Positions 1 to 9,442 of a stretch of 64,000 nucleotides of DNA are shown here, piece after piece. The notes beneath the pieces were generated by a model. The model did not search any database. It was given only the letters and a program-made list of their open reading frames with translations, and was not told the DNA's origin. Each line of letters starts with the position of its first letter. Within the stretch, counting starts at the first letter, position 1. The position numbers and the translations under genes are program-made. The DNA comes from Lachnotalea sp041821265 (GTDB lineage Bacteria > Bacillota > Clostridia > Lachnospirales > Lachnospiraceae): the NCBI GenBank assembly GCA_041821265.1, contig JBGUEQ010000014.1:1-64000 (forward strand), in the 5' to 3' direction.

Positions 1-398
1 GGAGAGGAAGTGTGTTGCTATGCAACCCGTGTGGGCGCGAGAGTGTCTGCAAGCAGACGCTTTGTTTAGAAGAAAGTTCTATGAACTTCTATATTGAATT
101 TTCTTATTAAATGAAAATACAATATGCCATACTGTATACATTCAAATAAAATTCGTGTGCATCGCGTAGCGTTAACTATGATGGTACTGAATAGTTATAA
201 AATAAGAATCAATCTTCTTTCTTATTTCTTAATAATATATTAAGCATATTGCTATAATTAAAAGTATATTATATAGTATTAGTTAATGTACATGATTACA
301 TATTTTTGTAATTATGTATAGATTGATGTATACTTACTATAGGACTAGTATATAAAATAGTATTAAGAAACAGAATTAGGAAATAGGAGAACAATATT
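1..398. other. Non-coding leader with repeat fragments
   Basis: No convincing gene is seen. Positions 1-95 resemble, in reverse orientation, the palindromic element at 9527-9680: both contain a hairpin with arms based on AGTGTCTG/CAGAC beside a GGGCGCGA block. Positions 154-197 match one arm of the cloverleaf-like repeat at 32191-32235. The rest is very AT-rich. A possible promoter (TTGCTA at 249-254, TATAGT at 272-277, 17-base spacer) could serve the downstream lipoprotein gene, but several TATA-like hexamers overlap here. Confidence 0.6.
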
Positions 399-1877
399 AT
401 GAAGAGAAAACAATGGTTAGCAATATTTGTAAGTGTAACGCTTGTATTTGCAGCGGGATGTTCTAAACAAGCTGATGATACAATTACTGATGATGAGGTA
501 CAGTCTACCGAGCAGACTGAAGTGCAAGATACAGAACAAGTAGAAGAGGACACATCACAATTAGATGAACAAGCGCCTGAAGTGGAACAAGCACCTGTCG
601 AAGATGTTGGAGAGCAGGCGACCACGGACGAGACTGTAGCAACACTGGCAGTGGGTGAGGGAGAAATTATTACAGTACCTAATGTAACAAACGAGTCTAT
701 AGAAACTACAGGAATAAAATATCTTTCCGTAGATGTTGGGGAAATTGAATCAAGTAGGAACTTTGTTTGGTATTCACAAAGTGCAAATGATGGAATGGTA
801 TTAATGCAAGAAGAATCTTCCGTGGAAGTAAACACATTCTATACTTCAAATTCAACGTCAGCAAAAACAAAAGAATCTAAGACAGAAGATGGATATTATG
901 TTAATAAGGCTACTGTATCTGATTTGAAAGCAAATACAACTTATAAATATGTTGTAGGTAATGCGGATGGGTGGTCACCAATTTATACATATACTACATC
1001 AGGATTTGATACAAGTTTTAGCTTTGTAGCTATAGGAGATCCAGAAATGGGTATAGGAACCGATGATGAAGGGTTTGACCAGGTTGGAGTTTTTGAGAAA
1101 ACAATTGCAAATATTAGTGGACAAATACCTAGTGTAGCATTTTTGTTAAGTACAGGAGATCAGGTAGGAATCAATGATAGTAATGATGATTACGCATCAC
1201 TTTTGAACCACGTAGGATTATATTCATTAGCTTTTGCACCAACGATTGGTAATCATGATGTGGGAGGAAGTTATTTTAAAGAACATTTTAATTCACCTAA
1301 TATGAATGCAATAAAACCAGATGCGGATGTAACAAATGATGATTATTATTTTAGCTACAATGGAGTGTTATTTCTTATGATAAACGCCAATAATGGAGCT
1401 GATTTTGATGATTATCATAAAAAATTTATAGAAGAAGCAACGGCACAATACCCAGATGCAACTTGGAGAGTAGCTGTTTTCCATTTTCCACCTTTTAGTA
1501 GCGTAGAAAAAAATCAAGCAGATGCTACTGCTGTTCAAGAAATGATACCATTCTTGGAAGATGCAGGAGTTGATGTTGTATTTAATGGACATGATCAATT
1601 ATATGTTAGATCCCAAGTAATGAGTGGTACATCAATATCTCAAACAGTTTCAGGGGATTCTGTTACTAATCCAGAGGGAATTGTTTATTTCACTCTAGGC
1701 TCGAGTAGCGGCAATTTGTTTCATGAGCCAATAGATAATCCAAATGCAGTAATATCAGGAGCTGATGGTCATCCACAGGCGTCTAGAGTGGATGTAACAC
1801 CAACAAGTTTTAAAGTAACAACCTATGATTCAGATACATGGGAAGTATATGATAAATTTGAGATAATAAAGCGGTAA
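399..1877 (+). CDS. Metallophosphoesterase lipoprotein (purple acid phosphatase-like)
   Basis: A secreted, membrane-anchored phosphoesterase of 492 residues. The N-terminus is a lipoprotein signal with the lipobox FAAGC, so Cys21 would carry the lipid. Residues about 24-83 form an acidic Gln/Glu/Thr/Pro-rich linker. Residues about 86-200 look like the fibronectin-III-like N-terminal domain of purple acid phosphatases. The calcineurin-like metal-binding blocks follow in order: GDPEMG (~213), GDQVG (~253), GNHDVGG (~283), HFPP (~361) and NGHDQLY (~396). That set of Asp/Asn/His ligands indicates a dinuclear metal centre. The start is supported by AGGAGA about 10 bases upstream. The gene stands alone between AT-rich spacers. 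Its substrate, a phosphomonoester or diester outside the cell, cannot be told from sequence. Confidence 0.88.
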   Translation: MKRKQWLAIFVSVTLVFAAGCSKQADDTITDDEVQSTEQTEVQDTEQVEEDTSQLDEQAPEVEQAPVEDVGEQATTDETVATLAVGEGEIITVPNVTNESIETTGIKYLSVDVGEIESSRNFVWYSQSANDGMVLMQEESSVEVNTFYTSNSTSAKTKESKTEDGYYVNKATVSDLKANTTYKYVVGNADGWSPIYTYTTSGFDTSFSFVAIGDPEMGIGTDDEGFDQVGVFEKTIANISGQIPSVAFLLSTGDQVGINDSNDDYASLLNHVGLYSLAFAPTIGNHDVGGSYFKEHFNSPNMNAIKPDADVTNDDYYFSYNGVLFLMINANNGADFDDYHKKFIEEATAQYPDATWRVAVFHFPPFSSVEKNQADATAVQEMIPFLEDAGVDVVFNGHDQLYVRSQVMSGTSISQTVSGDSVTNPEGIVYFTLGSSSGNLFHEPIDNPNAVISGADGHPQASRVDVTPTSFKVTTYDSDTWEVYDKFEIIKR

Positions 1878-1921
1878 GTAAAAGAATAGAATCTTAAAAT
1901 ATTTTTAATGTTTTTAATAAT

Positions 1922-1995
1922 AAATAGCATTTAATGTTTGTTGATATAATTCTAAATTAGAATACAAATCAATAAATTATTAAATGCTATTTTTA
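1922..1995 (+). terminator. Probable terminator with nested hairpins
   Basis: A perfect 14-base inverted repeat (1922-1935 with 1979-1992) is followed by T residues. Its long loop holds a second hairpin, ATTCTA/TAGAAT, at 1949-1963. It lies about 45 bases after the phosphoesterase stop. The whole gap 1878-2211 contains no other gene-like signal. Confidence 0.55.
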
Positions 1996-2073
1996 AAATA
2001 AAAGAGATAAAGTAATAATAAAATATATTAAATGAATATAAAAATCTATCAATAAAATCTATCAATACTTGAA

Positions 2074-2102
2074 TTGACATTCCCAATATAAAAATGTACG
2101 AT
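2074..2102 (+). promoter_or_regulatory. Candidate promoter of the chemoreceptor gene
   Basis: TTGACA at 2074-2079, a 17-base spacer and TACGAT at 2097-2102 make a plausible housekeeping promoter about 110 bases before the chemoreceptor. I could not find a convincing flagellar sigma-D (TAAA-N15-GCCGATAA-like) site. Confidence 0.4.
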
Positions 2103-2211
2103 TAAAGTCGAAATATGGCAATATATGTATAAATAAGTCGTATGCGATAGAACTAGCAATGACTATAATTTAACTAACATGTAATTTTTTATTAATGAAA
2201 GAAGGGCATTT

Positions 2212-4206
2212 ATGAAAAGTATTAAAACAAAATTAGTAGTATGGATAGGATTGGTTATTGTTGTGATTTGCGTAAGTTTAGGGATTTTATCTTATGTAAA
2301 TTCGTTTGATTCATTAAAGTCAAATTTATCAAAAACATTACCTAAAATTGCGGAACAAACGGCACTCTATGTAAGAGCTAGCATGAATACGAATTTTGCT
2401 TCATTAGAAACTATTTCGGCAAGGGATGATATAGCCAATCCAAGTATTACGTGGGAATCTAAAAAAGCAATTCTTTTATCGGAAGTAAGCAGACTGGGAT
2501 GTCTTAAAATGGGGATTGTTGATACCGACGGAATTGCACAAAATACAGATGGTAACAGTGCGGATATAAGTGAGAGAGTATTCTTTCAGAAGGCAATGGA
2601 AGGTGAGAGCGTTGTATCTGACCCGATTATTAGTAAAACAGATGGTAGTATAGTAGTTGTTTATGCAGTGCCTATCTATTATAACAATAAAATTAATGGT
2701 GTTCTAATAGAAACACAAGACGGAAATTATTTGAGTGAATTAACTAACCAAGTTACAGTTGGAGAAACAGGCTATGCTTTCATGATAAATAAGGATGGAA
2801 CCAATATTGCCAGTACAGATCCTGATAGGGTAACTTCCATGAGTAATCCAATCGTAGATGCCAAGACAGATCCAACACAGCAAGCAATTGCAGATATTGA
2901 GACAAAAATGATAGCTGGTGAAAGTGGGATAGGTGAATATCAAAATAGTGGTGGAAAAAAATTTGTGGGTTATGCACCAGTTCCAGGAAGTGATTGGTCA
3001 GTTGGGGTTATTGTATTGAGAAATGAAATTTTGTCAGAATTAGTTGGTTTAAAAGTTACAGTGGTAGTATCTTCTGTGCTTGCTATCTTAATTGGATTTC
3101 TTATTATATATTTTATATCAAATTCGATAGCAAAAGGAATAAAATCAACATCAAATCACTTGGAATTATTAGCTGGAGGTAATTTAAGTAAAGAGGTTAA
3201 ACCTAAATATTTGAAGTTAAAAGATGAGGTTGGCGTTATGACCAATTCGATGAAAATGATGCAGGAGTCTTTAGGCATTATGGTTAGAAAAATAAAAGAA
3301 AATTCTTCAAGCATTAATGCACAGTCAGATAATTTATCCTCTGTTTCAGAAGAAATAGCTAGTGTTTCTGAAGGTGTTACAGATGCTATATCAGATATTG
3401 CAGCAGGAACATCCAATCAATCTAAAGATTTAATTGGCATAACCGAGTTACTTAATGAATTTAGTAATAAGTTATCGGGAATGGTTATGGATATACAAGG
3501 GGTAGATTCGAATTCTAGAGAAATTAGTACTATGGCAAATAATAGTAGTAGTGAAATGAATGAGCTGAATCAATCTGTTACAAATATAAGTAATTTGTTT
3601 AAGGAATTCGCGAATAAAATTGTTACATTGGGCAAAGATATTAATCAAATAAATGAGATAACAAGCTTAATCAACAGCGTAGCGGAACAAACAAACTTGT
3701 TGGCTTTAAATGCTGCTATTGAAGCTGCCAGAGCTGGTGAAGCTGGAAAAGGATTTTCTGTAGTAGCAGATGAAATAAGAAAACTTGCAGAACAATCCAG
3801 GGATTCTTCAGAAAATATTAGTAAATTAATTAGCTCAATATCAAATGATACAGAGATTATTGTAGAAGATTCGGCTAGTATGGATAAGGAATTAGTAAAT
3901 CAGGTTAATATAATTAATAATTCAATATCATCTTTTAATAATATTATTTTATCAGTAGAAGAAGTTATTCCTAAGATTGAAACTGTAAAAAATAGTGCAG
4001 AAATAATTGAAAACGATAAAAATTCAATTTTATTAAGGATTGATGAATTATCATCAATATCAATAGAAGTTTCGGCATCAGCAGAGGAAATTGCAGCGTC
4101 ATCTGAGGAAATGAATGCATCTACAGAGGAAATAGCAGCATCTGCGCAAGTATTAAATAGTACGACAAATGAAATGATGAAAGAAGTAAATAAATTTAGT
4201 ATTTAA
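2212..4206 (+). CDS. Methyl-accepting chemotaxis protein with Cache sensor
   Basis: A 664-residue transmembrane chemoreceptor. Membrane segment 1 is at about residues 8-28 and segment 2 at about 281-303. They enclose an extracellular region of about 250 residues with the length and FFxxA-type features of a double-Cache domain. A HAMP region follows (about 304-360). The cytoplasmic signalling domain has the conserved hairpin tip SVAEQTNLLALNAAIEAARA (~494-513) and an Ala/Glu-rich methylation helix at the end. An AAGAAGGG ribosome site precedes the ATG. It would pass ligand signals to CheA/CheW, in keeping with the flagellar genes downstream. The ligand is unknown. The gene is monocistronic. 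Confidence 0.93.
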   Translation: MKSIKTKLVVWIGLVIVVICVSLGILSYVNSFDSLKSNLSKTLPKIAEQTALYVRASMNTNFASLETISARDDIANPSITWESKKAILLSEVSRLGCLKMGIVDTDGIAQNTDGNSADISERVFFQKAMEGESVVSDPIISKTDGSIVVVYAVPIYYNNKINGVLIETQDGNYLSELTNQVTVGETGYAFMINKDGTNIASTDPDRVTSMSNPIVDAKTDPTQQAIADIETKMIAGESGIGEYQNSGGKKFVGYAPVPGSDWSVGVIVLRNEILSELVGLKVTVVVSSVLAILIGFLIIYFISNSIAKGIKSTSNHLELLAGGNLSKEVKPKYLKLKDEVGVMTNSMKMMQESLGIMVRKIKENSSSINAQSDNLSSVSEEIASVSEGVTDAISDIAAGTSNQSKDLIGITELLNEFSNKLSGMVMDIQGVDSNSREISTMANNSSSEMNELNQSVTNISNLFKEFANKIVTLGKDINQINEITSLINSVAEQTNLLALNAAIEAARAGEAGKGFSVVADEIRKLAEQSRDSSENISKLISSISNDTEIIVEDSASMDKELVNQVNIINNSISSFNNIILSVEEVIPKIETVKNSAEIIENDKNSILLRIDELSSISIEVSASAEEIAASSEEMNASTEEIAASAQVLNSTTNEMMKEVNKFSI

Positions 4207-4280
4207 TCTTATCAAGTAAATCTCCTTAGAAGCAGCGGATTCTTTTGTTTTAATGAATTCGCTGCATTTATTATTTGAAT

Positions 4281-4420
4281 GCAAGTTACTGTTCACTCCG
4301 TTCACAGTAACATATGATTTCTGCATGCAAATTCGCTACGCGAAGCAGAAATCATTTGTCGAATCATTTTCTTACGTAGCTTAACAGCTAGTGTTAAGCT
4401 ACTGTGTGAACAGTAACGAA
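4281..4420. repeat. Cloverleaf-like palindromic repeat
   Basis: An outer 12-base inverted repeat (GTTACTGTTCAC 4285-4296 with GTGAACAGTAAC 4406-4417) encloses two perfect 11-base hairpins: 4314-4324 with 4345-4355, and 4376-4386 with 4392-4402. The left outer arm can also pair locally with ACAGTAAC at 4304-4311. The layout matches the element at 32196-32330, though the stem sequences differ. It fills most of the 311-base gap between the chemoreceptor and uvrB. No open frame of note is present. Confidence 0.8.
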
Positions 4421-4455
4421 TGCAACTGCTCATTTTAAACAAAAAGAACAAATGT

Positions 4456-4484
4456 TTGCAAATGATAAAGTGTAGTGGTATAAT
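4456..4484 (+). promoter_or_regulatory. uvrB promoter
   Basis: TTGCAA at 4456-4461, a 17-base spacer and a perfect TATAAT at 4479-4484, 33 bases before the uvrB start. No LexA or DinR box was recognised close to it, so SOS control is not shown. Confidence 0.65.
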
Positions 4485-4517
4485 ATAGGTTGTGAATAAC
4501 GTGGTAGGAGGAGTTCT

Positions 4518-6509
4518 ATGGGTAAATTTAATTTAGTATCGGAATATGAACCTACGGGAGATCAGCCGCAAGCTATTTCTCAATTGGTGAAAGGTTTTAA
4601 AGAAGGTAACCAATTTCAAACCTTGCTAGGTGTTACTGGCTCAGGTAAGACCTTTACTATGGCTAATGTAATAAAAGAATTAGATAAGCCGACACTGATT
4701 ATTGCACATAATAAGACGTTAGCTGGTCAGTTATATGGAGAATTCAAAGAGTTTTTTCCGGAAAATGCAGTGGAATATTTTGTTAGTTATTATGATTATT
4801 ATCAGCCAGAAGCTTACGTGCCATCAACAGATACTTATATTGCAAAAGACTCCGCTATTAACGAAGAGATAGATAAATTAAGATTATCTGCTACTGCATC
4901 CTTAGTAAATAGAAAAGATGTTATTATAATTTCAAGTGTTTCATGTATATATGGTCTAGGATCACCAGTTGATTATGAGAAGATGATGATTTCATTAAGG
5001 CCTGGTATGAGTAAGGATAGGGATGAAGTGATTCATAGGCTGATAGATATTCAGTATACAAGAAATGACATGGATTTTAAACGAGGAACGTTTAGAGTTC
5101 GTGGTGATGTAATAGAAGTGATACCAGCTGCGTATACTGATGTAGCAGTAAGGATTGAATTTTTTGGAGATGAAGTAGATCGAATTACAGAAGTTGATGT
5201 ATTGACGGGAGAGATAAAGAACACATTAGAACATATTGGTATATTCCCGGCATCACATTATGTTGTACCATATGAGAAGATTAAACAGGCCACTGTCGAA
5301 ATTGAAGAAGAGCTTGAAGACAGAATTAAATATTTTAAAAGTGAAGATAAATTATTAGAAGCGCAGAGAATATCTGAACGTACTAATTTTGATATAGAGA
5401 TGTTGAAAGAAACGGGATTTTGTTCAGGTATTGAGAACTATTCAAGACAAATGTCAGGACTTGAGCCGGGTCAGCCGCCTCATACTTTGATTGATTATTT
5501 TCCAGATGATTTTTTGATTATTGTAGATGAATCACATATTACTATTCCACAAGTTAGGGGAATGTATGCTGGAGATCAATCAAGAAAATCAACGCTTGTA
5601 GATTTTGGTTTTCGATTGCCATCGGCCAAGGATAATAGACCACTTAATTTTGGAGAATTTGAGAAAAAAATAAACCAGTTGATGTTTGTCTCTGCAACCC
5701 CGTCTGTATATGAGGGAGAGCATGAACTTCTCAGGACAGAGCAAATTATTAGACCAACAGGTTTATTAGATCCTATGATAGAGGTAAGGCCTATTGAAGG
5801 CCAAATTGATGATTTGATAAGTGAAGTGCACAAGGAAACTAGTAAGAAAAATAAAATTTTAATTACGACATTAACCAAGAAGATGGCAGAAGACTTAACG
5901 GACTATATGAGAGATGTAGGAATCAGAATTAAATATCTTCATTCTGATATAGATACATTAGAACGCTCTGAGATTATTAGAGATATGAGATTAGATGTTT
6001 TTGATGTATTGGTTGGAATAAATCTGTTAAGAGAAGGACTTGATATTCCAGAAATAACATTAGTTGCGATTTTAGATGCCGATAAAGAAGGATTTTTGAG
6101 ATCGGCTACTTCACTAATACAGACAGTGGGAAGGGCGTCAAGAAATTCCGATGGTCATGTTATTATGTATGCAGACAAGATGACGGATTCTATGAATATT
6201 GCTATTAGTGAGACGAATAGAAGAAGAATTATACAAGAGAATTATAACAAAGAGCATGGCATTACACCTAAAACCATTCAAAAAGCAGTTAGAGATTTGA
6301 TTAGCATATCTAAGGCGGTTGCAAAACAGGAAATGAAGCTTATGAAGGATCCAGAATCAATGAGCAAAAATGAGCTTGAGAAACTGATTGTAAAGATTGC
6401 AAAACAAATGAAACAGGCAGCAACGGAGCTTAACTTTGAAGCAGCAGCTGAACTTAGAGATAAGATGACAGAGTTGAAAAAGGTTCTTTTAGATATGGAC
6501 AAGATGTAG
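4518..6509 (+). CDS. uvrB: Excinuclease ABC subunit B
   Basis: UvrB, 663 residues, the usual length. It is the damage-verifying helicase-like subunit of nucleotide excision repair: it receives DNA from UvrA and recruits UvrC. Visible motifs are Walker A (GVTGSGKT, ~38-46), the beta-hairpin region (YYDYYQPEAYVP, ~91-102) that inserts between strands, DESH (~338), the helicase motif VGINLLREGLDIPE (~497) and QTVGRASRN (~536). A C-terminal UVR coiled coil (~622-657) binds UvrC. A strong GGAGGAG precedes the ATG. uvrA follows after about 100 bases, so the two are probably cotranscribed from the promoter at 4456-4484. Confidence 0.98.
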   Translation: MGKFNLVSEYEPTGDQPQAISQLVKGFKEGNQFQTLLGVTGSGKTFTMANVIKELDKPTLIIAHNKTLAGQLYGEFKEFFPENAVEYFVSYYDYYQPEAYVPSTDTYIAKDSAINEEIDKLRLSATASLVNRKDVIIISSVSCIYGLGSPVDYEKMMISLRPGMSKDRDEVIHRLIDIQYTRNDMDFKRGTFRVRGDVIEVIPAAYTDVAVRIEFFGDEVDRITEVDVLTGEIKNTLEHIGIFPASHYVVPYEKIKQATVEIEEELEDRIKYFKSEDKLLEAQRISERTNFDIEMLKETGFCSGIENYSRQMSGLEPGQPPHTLIDYFPDDFLIIVDESHITIPQVRGMYAGDQSRKSTLVDFGFRLPSAKDNRPLNFGEFEKKINQLMFVSATPSVYEGEHELLRTEQIIRPTGLLDPMIEVRPIEGQIDDLISEVHKETSKKNKILITTLTKKMAEDLTDYMRDVGIRIKYLHSDIDTLERSEIIRDMRLDVFDVLVGINLLREGLDIPEITLVAILDADKEGFLRSATSLIQTVGRASRNSDGHVIMYADKMTDSMNIAISETNRRRIIQENYNKEHGITPKTIQKAVRDLISISKAVAKQEMKLMKDPESMSKNELEKLIVKIAKQMKQAATELNFEAAAELRDKMTELKKVLLDMDKM

Positions 6510-6607
6510 TTACTATAATATTTTTAAATATTAGTTATCTGCATAAAAATAATAGAAATAAATGAAATAAGAAGTACTTAAAGATGTGGACCATAGAGAG
6601 GAAAAAA

Positions 6608-9442
6608 ATGGCAAAAAATAGTAAGCAATATATAAAAATAAGAGGGGCAAATGAACATAACCTTAAAAATATAGATGTAGATATTCCCCGTAATGAGCTT
6701 GTAGTATTAACGGGTCTTAGTGGTTCGGGAAAGTCATCACTTGCATTTGATACAATCTATGCCGAAGGACAGAGAAGATACATGGAATCCTTATCCTCCT
6801 ATGCAAGACAGTTTTTAGGCCAAATGGAGAAACCGAATGTAGAAAGTATTGAAGGGTTATCACCAGCAATATCAATTGATCAGAAATCGACTAACAGAAA
6901 TCCACGTTCGACGGTTGGAACGGTAACAGAGATATATGACTACTTGAGATTATTATATGCAAGAATAGGAATCCCACATTGCCCTAAATGTGGAAAAGAA
7001 ATTAAAAAACAAACAGTAGATCAAATGGTGGATCAAATAATGCTTCTCCCACAGCAAACCAAGATTCAATTACTAGCTCCCGTTGTGCGCGGAAGAAAGG
7101 GAGAACATACAAAACTATTTGACCAAGCCAAGAAAAGTGGTTACGTAAGAGTCAGAGTAGATGGAAATTTTTATGAATTAACGGAAGACATTAGTCTTGA
7201 TAAGAACAAAAAACATAATATAGAGATTATTATTGATAGACTTGTGGTGAAGCCGGGAATTGAAAAAAGACTTGCTGATTCCATAGAAAATGTACTAGAA
7301 CTTGCGGAAGGGCTCATGTCGGTTGATGTTATCGGTGGGGAACCAATTAATTTCAGTCAAAGTTTTTCTTGCCCAGATTGTGGGATAAGTATAGATGAGA
7401 TTGAACCAAGAAGTTTTTCTTTTAACAATCCTTTTGGAGCGTGCCCAGTTTGCTTCGGACTTGGTTATAAGATGGAGTTTGATATTGATCTTATCATTCC
7501 GGACAAAAGTATTAGTGTAGCAGATGGTGCTATTATTGTAATAGGATGGCAGTCATGTACAGATAAGTCAAGTTATACAAGAGCAATTTTAGACGCGTTA
7601 GCAGAAGAATATAAATTCAATTTAGATACTCCTTTTGAAAATTTGCCAGAAAAGATACAAGATATTTTGATAAATGGAACAAAAGGAAAGGAAGTAAAAG
7701 TGTTTTATAGAGGCCAACGAGGGGAAGGCGTTTACGATGTAGCCTTTGAGGGGCTTATTAAGAATGTGGAGAGAAGATATAGAGAAACGTCGTCAGACAC
7801 GATTAAACAAGAGTATGAAAGCTTTATGCGTATTACCCCTTGTAAAGAATGCAATGGTCGTAGATTAAAAAAAGAATCATTAGCGGTAACTATATGTGAT
7901 AAGAATATATATGAAATTACGGCCATGTCCATAAAAGATTTAAAAGAATTTTTGATGCATATGGAACTTACTAAGACACAAGAATTAATTGGTCATCAAG
8001 TATTAAAAGAAGTGAGAGCGCGAATTGGATTTTTAGTAGATGTAGGGCTCGATTATCTAACGCTTGCAAGAGCAACAGCGACACTATCAGGTGGTGAGGC
8101 ACAAAGAATTCGATTAGCGACACAAATTGGCTCAGGTTTAGTTGGAGTTGTATATATTCTAGATGAGCCTAGTATAGGACTTCATCAAAGAGATAATGAC
8201 AAACTACTTAAAACTTTATTACATTTGAAGGAATTAGGAAATAGTCTGTTGATAGTTGAGCATGATGAGGATACTATGCTTGCAGCCGACTATATTGTAG
8301 ATATAGGACCAGGCGCAGGTGAACATGGAGGAGAACTTGTTGCGCAGGGAACAGCACAAGAAATAATGAAGAACAAGAAATCAATTACAGGTGCTTACTT
8401 GAGCGGTAGACTTAAGATTCCAGTTCCAGATGAAAGACGACAGCCAACAGGATATTTGAAAATAATAGGTGCCAAAGAAAATAATTTGAAGAATATTGAT
8501 GTGAATATTCCACTTGGTATCATGACTTGTGTTACAGGTGTTTCGGGCTCAGGTAAAAGTTCGTTAGTGAATGAAATTTTGTATAAAGACTTAGCAAGAA
8601 AGCTTAATCGTGCAAGAACAATTCCAGGTAAACACAAGAAAATAGAGGGCATAGAACAACTGGACAAAGTGATAGATATTGATCAGTCACCAATAGGAAG
8701 AACTCCTCGTTCTAATCCGGCTACTTACACAGGTGTTTTTGATCAAATTAGAGATTTATTTGCGTCTACATCGGATGCGAAAGCACGAGGTTATCAAAAG
8801 GGTCGATTTAGTTTTAATGTAAAAGGAGGCCGTTGTGAAGCATGTGCAGGAGATGGTATTCTTAAAATAGAAATGCATTTTTTGCCAGATGTATATGTGC
8901 CTTGTGAAGTTTGCCAAGGAAAAAGGTATAATAGAGAGACGCTTGAGGTAAAATATAAAGGTAAGAACATATATGATGTACTTGATATGACGGTGGAAGA
9001 AGCACTTAAATTTTTCGAAAATGTTCCATCAATTAAGAGAAAAATGGAGACTCTTAATGATGTTGGTCTTTCTTATATTAGACTTGGACAACCTTCCACT
9101 ACATTATCAGGTGGTGAAGCGCAGAGAATCAAGCTTGCAACAGAATTAAGCAAGCGAAATACAGGGAAGACGATATATATTTTAGACGAACCTACTACAG
9201 GACTTCATTTTGCAGATGTTCATAAATTGATTGAAATATTAAGAAGATTTTCCGTGGGTGGAAATACAGTTGTAGTGATTGAGCATAATTTAGATGTAAT
9301 TAAAACAGCTGATTATATTATTGATATTGGACCAGAGGGTGGAGATGCGGGTGGATCAATTGTAGCGGTTGGAACACCAGAAGAAATTACACAAAACCCA
9401 AAGTCCTATACAGGTCAATATATTAAGAAGTATTTACAATAG
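6608..9442 (+). CDS. uvrA: Excinuclease ABC subunit A
   Basis: UvrA, 944 residues from the chosen start; the DNA-damage recognition ATPase of nucleotide excision repair. It has two ABC modules: Walker A GLSGSGKSSLAFD near residue 36 and GVSGSGKSSLVNE near 645, each with an LSGGEAQRI signature. It also has CxxC zinc motifs (CPKC early, CPDC/CPVC, and the late pair CEAC...CEVC). An upstream in-frame ATG at 6584 would add eight residues. The ATG at 6608 is preferred because AGAGAGG lies just before it and it gives the normal family length. Cotranscription with uvrB is likely. Confidence 0.97.
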   Translation: MAKNSKQYIKIRGANEHNLKNIDVDIPRNELVVLTGLSGSGKSSLAFDTIYAEGQRRYMESLSSYARQFLGQMEKPNVESIEGLSPAISIDQKSTNRNPRSTVGTVTEIYDYLRLLYARIGIPHCPKCGKEIKKQTVDQMVDQIMLLPQQTKIQLLAPVVRGRKGEHTKLFDQAKKSGYVRVRVDGNFYELTEDISLDKNKKHNIEIIIDRLVVKPGIEKRLADSIENVLELAEGLMSVDVIGGEPINFSQSFSCPDCGISIDEIEPRSFSFNNPFGACPVCFGLGYKMEFDIDLIIPDKSISVADGAIIVIGWQSCTDKSSYTRAILDALAEEYKFNLDTPFENLPEKIQDILINGTKGKEVKVFYRGQRGEGVYDVAFEGLIKNVERRYRETSSDTIKQEYESFMRITPCKECNGRRLKKESLAVTICDKNIYEITAMSIKDLKEFLMHMELTKTQELIGHQVLKEVRARIGFLVDVGLDYLTLARATATLSGGEAQRIRLATQIGSGLVGVVYILDEPSIGLHQRDNDKLLKTLLHLKELGNSLLIVEHDEDTMLAADYIVDIGPGAGEHGGELVAQGTAQEIMKNKKSITGAYLSGRLKIPVPDERRQPTGYLKIIGAKENNLKNIDVNIPLGIMTCVTGVSGSGKSSLVNEILYKDLARKLNRARTIPGKHKKIEGIEQLDKVIDIDQSPIGRTPRSNPATYTGVFDQIRDLFASTSDAKARGYQKGRFSFNVKGGRCEACAGDGILKIEMHFLPDVYVPCEVCQGKRYNRETLEVKYKGKNIYDVLDMTVEEALKFFENVPSIKRKMETLNDVGLSYIRLGQPSTTLSGGEAQRIKLATELSKRNTGKTIYILDEPTTGLHFADVHKLIEILRRFSVGGNTVVVIEHNLDVIKTADYIIDIGPEGGDAGGSIVAVGTPEEITQNPKSYTGQYIKKYLQ

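Noticed and set aside
296..835. Long minus-strand frame of 179 codons
   Set aside because: It mirrors the low-complexity acidic linker of the phosphoesterase gene, giving a Ser/Thr/Val/Cys-rich translation, and has no ribosome site.
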